Positions 58,503-64,000 of a DNA stretch of 64,000 bases are shown in pieces. The stretch is from Glycocaulis abyssi (lineage in GTDB: Bacteria > Pseudomonadota > Alphaproteobacteria > Caulobacterales > Maricaulaceae), in NCBI RefSeq assembly GCF_041429775.1, contig NZ_CP163421.1:1885001-1949000 (forward strand), in the 5' to 3' direction. How positions within the stretch are numbered: position 1 is the stretch's first letter; each line of letters opens with the position of its first letter. Under the pieces are notes generated by a model. The model was not told the DNA's origin. It saw only the letters and a list, made by a program, of their open reading frames with translations, and ran no database searches. A program made the position numbers and the translations under genes.

Positions 58503-60830
58503 ATGCGTGATCTGGTCTGTTCTGCCTTCATGGTGCTCGCTGCGGCCTGCCTGACCGCAGGGGCAAGCGCCGACATGCCTCAGCGCCATGCCCTGCTGAT
58601 CGGTGCGTCTGGCTATGACGAGGAGCGTATCGGGCCGGGCGTGGAGCTGCTGGGTCCGCGCAATGACGTGGCGCTGATGATCCGCGCGCTGCGCGCCTAT
58701 GACGTGCCGGACGCCAACATGCTGGTGCTGGCCGACGGGCTCGACCAGACCGGCATTGATTTTACCGCCCATGGCGACCCCAACCGCAGAGAAATCCTGG
58801 CTGCCTTCTCCGCCATGCTGGAGCGCGCCCGGCCCGGCGACGAGATATTGATCTATTTTTCCGGCCATGGCTCGCGCCAGCCCCAGCCCGAAGGCGCGCC
58901 CGTGCCGGAGGCCAACGGGTTTGACGAGATATTCCTGCCGCTGGATATCGGTTCGTGGGAGGGCGCGCACGGCGACCGCCAGGCGGGCGTGCAAAATGCC
59001 CTCATCGATGACGAGATCGGTGAATTCCTTGATGGTCTGAGAGACCGCAATGTCTTTGTCTGGCTGATTGTGGACACCTGCCATTCAGGCGGTGCCAATC
59101 GTGGCGCAGGGCCGGGCGGCGAGTTCCGGACCCGCGCGGTGACCGAGGACATGCTGGGCATTCCGCTGGAGGCGCGCACAGCCGCTGAACAGCGCGCGCA
59201 GGTTACGCGCTCAGGCGCATCTTCACCGCGTCCGGACTCTGCCATAGCGCTGGGTGAAGGCGGGTTTGTCGCCTTCTATGCCGCCCATTCCGGCCAGCTG
59301 GCGCTGGAAGGACTGATGCCGAAAGTGGGCGCTGCGGACGCGCGCGACAATTTCGGGGTGATGACCTTCCACATCGCCAACGGCCTGCTGGCAGGCGGCG
59401 TCGCAAGCTATCGCGATCTCGCCTACCGGGTGCTCTCCGGCTATAATGACTGGGGCAGCCGCGCGCCTGCGCCCCTGTTCGAGGGTGATCTGGACCGCGC
59501 GCTTTTAGGGCAGGGCGGAGCGGTCCGCTCGCCGCAATGGCACGCCCGCTTCCTCGCCCGCGATACCACCGAGATTGAAGCCGGCTTCCTTGAAGGCGTC
59601 GGCGAGGGCGCGGTGTTCGAGATCATCGTGCGCGATCCTGACACGCAAGGCCCGCACCCCGCCTTCCCCGGCCCGTATTATGTCGAGGCTGTGGAGGTGG
59701 GCCAGACGGCCACCCGCGCCGTCCTGACCGCATTTGACGGCAATGAGGCGGCCCGCGCCCTGCCGGGCCGTACCGCCTATATGACGGCCCGGCTGGCCGA
59801 TCCGGGGGTGCGCCTCGCGCTGTCGGTTATCGCCGAGCCGGCCAGCGGCGAGATGAATGCCCGCGAGCAACTGGCCATGGAGGCGCTCTCCCGGCTGGCG
59901 CAGGCCAATCCGGAAACGCTGATTGCGCCGATTGATTTTCGTCAGCCCGGCGAACCGGCCGATGTACGCATCCGCGTGCAGGATGACGCCATCTGGCTTC
60001 TTCGCGGCGAGCCGGACATCATTGCGACCGGACGGAACCGTTCCGCGCGCATTCTGCTCGACGACGCGTCGAGCGCTGACGCGCTGATGAGCCAGATCGA
60101 GGGCGAGCTGCACAAGCTCACGCGGGTGCGCAATATCCTCAACGCCGCGAGCGCACTGCAAGGGTCACGAGGGCTGGAAAACCTGCAATATGAAGCCTTT
60201 GTCTGGCAGGCCACGCCGCCGCGCCTGACAGCCGATGCCCGCGCGCCTGATGACTGGGCCTGCTCCCTGCCCGATCCGTCTGCCATCCCGGCTGATGCGG
60301 TATCCTTTGAAGAGCTTGGCACCAGTGATCTCAATGCGCTGGAGCTAAGCCATTGCGATATCGTCTATATCCGCCTGACGAATACGGGCGACCGGGCGAT
60401 TGATGTCACCCCGCTCTATATCGACAGCCAGGCCGGCATTCACCGCCTGCCCTTCCTCGGTGCCAGCACGTCGACGCGCATCGAGCCCGGCGAGCAGCCA
60501 CGCATTGTCTGGGCCGGGCTTCGCACGTTTGACTGGACGAGCGGCTATCCGGCCAGCGCCGGGCTGGAGCGTCTGCTCCTGCTGGCGGTGGAGCGCGCGC
60601 CGGGCGCGGCGATCCCGATGGATTTCAGCTTTCTCACGCAAGCCAGCCTCACCCGCTCCGCCGACGGCATTGCCAGTGATGCCGAGCGTTCGCCGCTGGG
60701 CCAGCTGATGAGCATGGCCGCCTATGGCGGATCGGTAACGCGCAGTGCGCGCACCCGCCCCACACTGGATGCGCAGGCCGAGACGGTCCTCTTCCAGTGG
60801 CGGCTGATACCGCCGGGCGCGGAGGGCTAG
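58503..60830 (+). CDS. Exported caspase-like peptidase (C14/metacaspase-type)
   Basis: 775 residues from ATG 58503, with GGGAGG upstream; the frame start at 58470 would precede the signal. The signal peptide is MRDLVCSAFMVLAAACLTAG, with probable cleavage near ASA. The catalytic caspase fold spans about 28-300: H122 in LIYFSGHGSRQP and C193 in LIVDTCHSGG. A long C-terminal region follows (about 340-775), perhaps with a DUF4384-like beta domain (DIVYIRLTNTGDRAIDVTPL); this part is not firmly assigned. The signal indicates action in the envelope. The TPR1 gene follows by 4 bp, and a TGTCAG direct repeat lies in the promoter region. Confidence 0.92.
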   Translation: MRDLVCSAFMVLAAACLTAGASADMPQRHALLIGASGYDEERIGPGVELLGPRNDVALMIRALRAYDVPDANMLVLADGLDQTGIDFTAHGDPNRREILAAFSAMLERARPGDEILIYFSGHGSRQPQPEGAPVPEANGFDEIFLPLDIGSWEGAHGDRQAGVQNALIDDEIGEFLDGLRDRNVFVWLIVDTCHSGGANRGAGPGGEFRTRAVTEDMLGIPLEARTAAEQRAQVTRSGASSPRPDSAIALGEGGFVAFYAAHSGQLALEGLMPKVGAADARDNFGVMTFHIANGLLAGGVASYRDLAYRVLSGYNDWGSRAPAPLFEGDLDRALLGQGGAVRSPQWHARFLARDTTEIEAGFLEGVGEGAVFEIIVRDPDTQGPHPAFPGPYYVEAVEVGQTATRAVLTAFDGNEAARALPGRTAYMTARLADPGVRLALSVIAEPASGEMNAREQLAMEALSRLAQANPETLIAPIDFRQPGEPADVRIRVQDDAIWLLRGEPDIIATGRNRSARILLDDASSADALMSQIEGELHKLTRVRNILNAASALQGSRGLENLQYEAFVWQATPPRLTADARAPDDWACSLPDPSAIPADAVSFEELGTSDLNALELSHCDIVYIRLTNTGDRAIDVTPLYIDSQAGIHRLPFLGASTSTRIEPGEQPRIVWAGLRTFDWTSGYPASAGLERLLLLAVERAPGAAIPMDFSFLTQASLTRSADGIASDAERSPLGQLMSMAAYGGSVTRSARTRPTLDAQAETVLFQWRLIPPGAEG

Positions 60831-60834
60831 GGCG

Positions 60835-62004
60835 ATGTGGAGCGTTTTCCTGCTGGCAGCGGCGCTCGGCTCACAGACGCCTGACCCGTATGCGGCTCTG
60901 GACGGGGAGGCTGCGGCCATTTGCGCGAATGCCGAGCACGCCATGGATGCAGGGCGTCACAAGGAGGCTGTCGCCGGGTTCCAGATGTGTGAACAGGCCG
61001 CGCGTCGCGGGCTCGATCTGGAGCGCGGCGAACTGTGGGCCTTGCAGGCGCGTATCAGCCGCCGGCTTGCTGCGGCCCGTCAGGCCGATGGCGATGCCAC
61101 CGGTGCAGCCAACGCAAGCTATATGGCAGACCGGTACGAACAGCTGGTAAGCCAGCTGCCCGATCTGACCCGGCAGGCGCGGGCCCGCACCCTGTTCGAG
61201 GAAGGCCGCTATGCCGAGGCCGAAGCGATTTCCCTGGCCCTTCTGGCCGAAGCGGAAGCTGGCGAGCATCGGGTAGGGGCGCTCCATGACCGGCTGTATT
61301 CGCTGGCTAGCGCCCTCCTGCCCCAGGGGCGCGCGCAAGAGGCGATACCGCTGCTTGAACGCGCCGTGGACGAGGCCAGACGCAGCGGGGAAGGCGGCGA
61401 GCCGGAAATCTATCTGAACATGCTGGCGGAAGCCTATTTCGACGCGGAGCGCTTTACCGATAGCGCCGAAATCCTGCGCGCGCTCTATGACAGATCAGGC
61501 GGGGCTGCGCGGTCCACCTATGGCAATAATCTCGCCCGGGCGCTGGATGGGGCGGGCCTGCACACGGAGGCCGAAGCCCTGCTGCGCAGGGCAGTATCCG
61601 ATGCCCGCGCCGACGATGGACGCATGGGCTCCAACCCGCACAGGCTGGCGCGCGTGCTGTTCAATCTTGCCCGCAATCTCGCCGCTCAGGGCCGGCATGA
61701 GGATGCCGCCAGCCTGTTTGCCGAGTCCGCCGCGCTGACCGTGCAAAGGCGTCCAGCCGGCCATACCGACATTATCGCCGCCCACACCTGGCTGGTGGGC
61801 CACACACTTGCCAACACGCGCGATGCGCAGGCCGCACTGGACGGCGCGCGCATACTCAGCGCCAATCTCGACCGGTATCTGGCCTCTGGCGGAGAGGGCG
61901 CAGACCGCCAGCGCGCCATCCAGAATGCCGGGGAACCACAGGCCCTGTTCACCCTGCATGTCGAAGCGGCCTGGGCCATGGCATATCAGGGAGCACGGCA
62001 ATGA
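60835..62004 (+). CDS. Exported TPR protein (TPR1)
   Basis: 389 residues. The start MWSVFLLAAALGSQT is probably a signal sequence. About six TPR-like helix pairs follow, for example AMDAGRHKEAVAGFQMCEQA, LFEEGRYAEAEAISLALL and ALDGAGLHTEAEALLRRA. The C-terminal motif LFTLHVEAAWAMAYQ is shared with the next protein (FQLHTEAAWAAAH) but TPR1 ends 4 residues later, as if it lacks a following domain. It starts 4 bp after the caspase stop and its own stop overlaps the next gene (ATGA), so the three are translationally coupled. Confidence 0.85.
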   Translation: MWSVFLLAAALGSQTPDPYAALDGEAAAICANAEHAMDAGRHKEAVAGFQMCEQAARRGLDLERGELWALQARISRRLAAARQADGDATGAANASYMADRYEQLVSQLPDLTRQARARTLFEEGRYAEAEAISLALLAEAEAGEHRVGALHDRLYSLASALLPQGRAQEAIPLLERAVDEARRSGEGGEPEIYLNMLAEAYFDAERFTDSAEILRALYDRSGGAARSTYGNNLARALDGAGLHTEAEALLRRAVSDARADDGRMGSNPHRLARVLFNLARNLAAQGRHEDAASLFAESAALTVQRRPAGHTDIIAAHTWLVGHTLANTRDAQAALDGARILSANLDRYLASGGEGADRQRAIQNAGEPQALFTLHVEAAWAMAYQGARQ

Positions 62005-64000
62005 TCCTGCCCGTCAAACAAAAGGCGGTTGTCCTGGCCGCAGCAGCCTGCCTCGCCGTCTTCACGCTTCCAGCCCCAAACGCCGCCGCGTCCGGGCTTG
62101 GCGCCCTGTCAGCCGCCCAGCAGGCGAGTATTCCGCCGCAGGACATCGCCGCGATCGAGCGCCACAGCGCGGCGGGCGAGGCTGCCTTCCGCAGCAGCGA
62201 TTTTCGCACCGCTACGCGCGAGTTCGAAGCCGCCTTCCTGATCTATCACCGCCATCTGGGGCTCAATCATCCCCTGTCTGTCGTTGCGGGCGCCAATATG
62301 GGCATGGCCATGCTGGGTCAGGGCCGGTTTGCCGAAGCGCTCGAAGTGCTGGAGGTCGCGGACGAGATCCTCGCAGAGATTGATCCGGGCAATACCCGCC
62401 GGCCGGGCATTCAGCGCGCGATCGCGATGGCCCGCGACCGCCAGAATCCCGGCGCACCGGCTGGCGCGCAGCCGGCACCGCAGCAATCGCCGCAAACTGC
62501 ATCCCCCCAACCCACATCCGGCAGTTCGGTTGATGCGCTCAACAACGAGGCCGCCCGCGCGTATCAGGCAGGCGACTATGCGCGCGCGGAGACCGGCTTC
62601 CTGCAGGTGCTTGCCGCCCATGAGGAGGCAGGTTCCGGGCGCAGCGAAGGCGCAGGCGTCGCCTGGGTCAATCTGGCCGAGGTCTATAACCAGACACGCC
62701 GCCACGCCGAGGCGGAAAATGCACTCGCCCGTGCCCGCGCCATTTTCGAGGCCATCTCCCCCTCTCACCGCTATCTGGCGGTGGTGGAGAACAATCTGAC
62801 CTCCGTTCAGCGCCATCAGGGCGGACCAGAGGCGGTGCTTGCCGGCTACCAGTCCGCGCTGGAGCGCATGCGTTCCACTTTCAGTGCCGACCATCCCAAC
62901 ACCGCCGCAGCCATGGGCAATCTCGCCAGCGCCTATCTCTCGCTGGACCGCCCGGCAGAGGCACGGCCACTGCTGGAAGATGCGCTGGCGATTGAAATAG
63001 CCGCCTATGGCCGGGGCGCGCCGGAAAGTGCCGACACCGTCAGCGGGCTGGGCCGGGCCTATCTGGACCTTGGCCGCTATGAAGATGCCATCCGCTTCCA
63101 GCAGGACGCGCTCGACGTGCTGGAACAGACCGCCAACGCCAATCCGCGTCACGTGGCCACCCTGCGCCAGCGTCTGGGGCGCGCCCTGCAGATGGCCGGA
63201 CGGGCAGGCGATGCGGAGCCTGTTCTGCGGCAGGCCCTTTCCGAGAGTGAGGCTGCCTTCGGTCCCGGCACACGCCAGCCGGTTAGCGCGATGAGCTTTC
63301 TGGCCTCAGCCCTGTTCGATCAGGGCCGCTACCAGGAAGCCGAAAGCCTGCAAAGGCGCGCCATTGCAGAGGCGCAGCGGCTCGATAATGCCGAGCGCGC
63401 GAGCGTTACCGGCGCGCTGGAAAGCAATCTGGCAGGCAGTTTGCGCATGCTGGGCAGACTTGGTGATGCCGAAACGCTCTACCGGGCGTCGCTGGACGCT
63501 GCCGAGCGGGAGGGTCAACCGCTCTCCATCGCCATGAGCCTTGAAAATCTGGCCGGCTCCATCCGGGCTCAGGGCCGGCTGGATGAGGCAGCGGCCCTGC
63601 AGGTGCGCGCGCTTGATCTTTATCGCGAGACGCTGGGCGCCGACCATCCCGAGGCTGTGCGTGCCTTTGCCAATGCGGGAACGACGCTGGGCCTTGCCGG
63701 TGATTATGAGGGTGCTGAACGCCTGATGCGCGGCGGGCTGGACGGGCTGACAGGGCGCATCCCCGAGACGCATACCGCGCTTCTCGTCGCACGTGCGAAC
63801 CTCGCCTGGCTGTTTCTGCGCCATATGAACCGGCCCGCCGAGGCGCTGCAGCTCTACCGCACGGCCTCCAGATCCATCGTCAGCGCCGCGCTGGATGCTG
63901 CCCAGGCGGCTGGCACAGATACGGCTGCGACGGCGCTCATCGTGCGCCGCAACGACATGTTCCAGCTCCACACCGAAGCGGCCTGGGCCGCTGCCCATAA
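62001..64000 (+). CDS. Exported TPR protein (TPR2), open at the window end, possible CHAT domain beyond
   Basis: At least 666 codons from ATG 62001 to the window edge with no stop. The N-terminus MILPVKQKAVVLAAAACLAV is a signal sequence. A Pro/Gln/Ser-rich linker (GAQPAPQQSPQTASPQPTS) lies at about 155-175. Repeats after it follow the 42-residue TPR style of kinesin light chain (NNLTSVQRHQGGPEAVLAGY, LGRAYLDLGRYEDAIRFQQ, LGLAGDYEGAERLMRGGL). The FQLHTEAAWAAAH near 63960 corresponds to the end of TPR1. In TPR-CHAT proteins I recall a similar helix just before the caspase-like CHAT domain, so one may start just past the edge; that is inference. Confidence 0.85.
   Translation, partial: MILPVKQKAVVLAAAACLAVFTLPAPNAAASGLGALSAAQQASIPPQDIAAIERHSAAGEAAFRSSDFRTATREFEAAFLIYHRHLGLNHPLSVVAGANMGMAMLGQGRFAEALEVLEVADEILAEIDPGNTRRPGIQRAIAMARDRQNPGAPAGAQPAPQQSPQTASPQPTSGSSVDALNNEAARAYQAGDYARAETGFLQVLAAHEEAGSGRSEGAGVAWVNLAEVYNQTRRHAEAENALARARAIFEAISPSHRYLAVVENNLTSVQRHQGGPEAVLAGYQSALERMRSTFSADHPNTAAAMGNLASAYLSLDRPAEARPLLEDALAIEIAAYGRGAPESADTVSGLGRAYLDLGRYEDAIRFQQDALDVLEQTANANPRHVATLRQRLGRALQMAGRAGDAEPVLRQALSESEAAFGPGTRQPVSAMSFLASALFDQGRYQEAESLQRRAIAEAQRLDNAERASVTGALESNLAGSLRMLGRLGDAETLYRASLDAAEREGQPLSIAMSLENLAGSIRAQGRLDEAAALQVRALDLYRETLGADHPEAVRAFANAGTTLGLAGDYEGAERLMRGGLDGLTGRIPETHTALLVARANLAWLFLRHMNRPAEALQLYRTASRSIVSAALDAAQAAGTDTAATALIVRRNDMFQLHTEAAWAAAH

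Noticed and set aside
58503-60830. Caspase gene considered as part of a gasdermin-type system
   Set aside because: No gasdermin-like gene is visible in the window, and the protein carries a signal peptide, unlike known gasdermin proteases.

Overview
The window is one continuous stretch of GC-rich chromosome from a free-living alphaproteobacterium. The best fit is a stalked or dimorphic marine lineage (Hyphomonadaceae/Maricaulaceae, for example Maricaulis, Oceanicaulis or Glycocaulis). The placement is inferred from gene content: murA-DUF2948-UPF0262-LMW phosphatase-infA-maf-RNase-yacG, divergent rpsU and COQ9, a bactofilin beside a ParA-like ATPase, TonB receptors and many small dispersed palindromic repeats. 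I see no phage, plasmid, transposase, rRNA or CRISPR array. Two tRNAs are present (Phe-GAA, Thr-GGT).

Layout. 1-3760: quinone oxidoreductase (cut by the window edge), a Rieske oxygenase and an AbgT-type transporter. 3773-7401: lipoprotein hydrolase, ParA-like ATPase and bactofilin, then two small secreted proteins. 7535-14767: tRNA-Phe, a TonB receptor facing a PA14-containing GH3 glycosidase, and a dihydrolipoyl dehydrogenase. 15027-20066: a tightly overlapped housekeeping cluster read on the minus strand from a small protein and murA down to yacG. 20462-24391: tRNA-Thr, NfeD protease with its slipin partner, proline iminopeptidase and a GNAT enzyme. 24529-28265: a TetR-led operon of small detoxification-type enzymes behind a perfect 14-bp palindrome, with a frameshifted glutathione transferase. 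28400-31937: diiron ferritin-like protein, sterol-desaturase-like membrane hydroxylase and PIG-L deacetylase, with several TetR-like palindromes. 32025-36489: glycerophosphodiesterase, second TonB receptor, membrane protein. 36655-45763: PQQ-type sugar dehydrogenase lipoprotein, serine hydrolase, GMC oxidoreductase, aldehyde dehydrogenase, penicillin-acylase-like hydrolase, YgjP-like metalloprotein and a small membrane protein. 45905-48034: rpsU, which appears to use an ATC start codon, then COQ9 and rsmI. 48073-64000: an envelope protease/inhibitor locus.

The most interesting region is 48073-64000. On the minus strand lie an HtrA-like protease, an OmpR-type response regulator without a kinase, a thioester-containing alpha-2-macroglobulin lipoprotein and penicillin-binding protein 1C. 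Divergently, on the plus strand, lie a secreted 227-residue protein, an exported caspase-like peptidase with intact His/Cys motifs, and two overlapping TPR proteins. The second TPR protein runs off the window and may continue into a CHAT domain. The hexamer TGTCAG/CTGACA is repeated in the control regions, including a 10-bp-phased direct repeat before the caspase gene. I infer a regulated extracytoplasmic protease/inhibitor system that may be one regulon. Most housekeeping calls are firm; functions of the accessory enzymes are family-level only.
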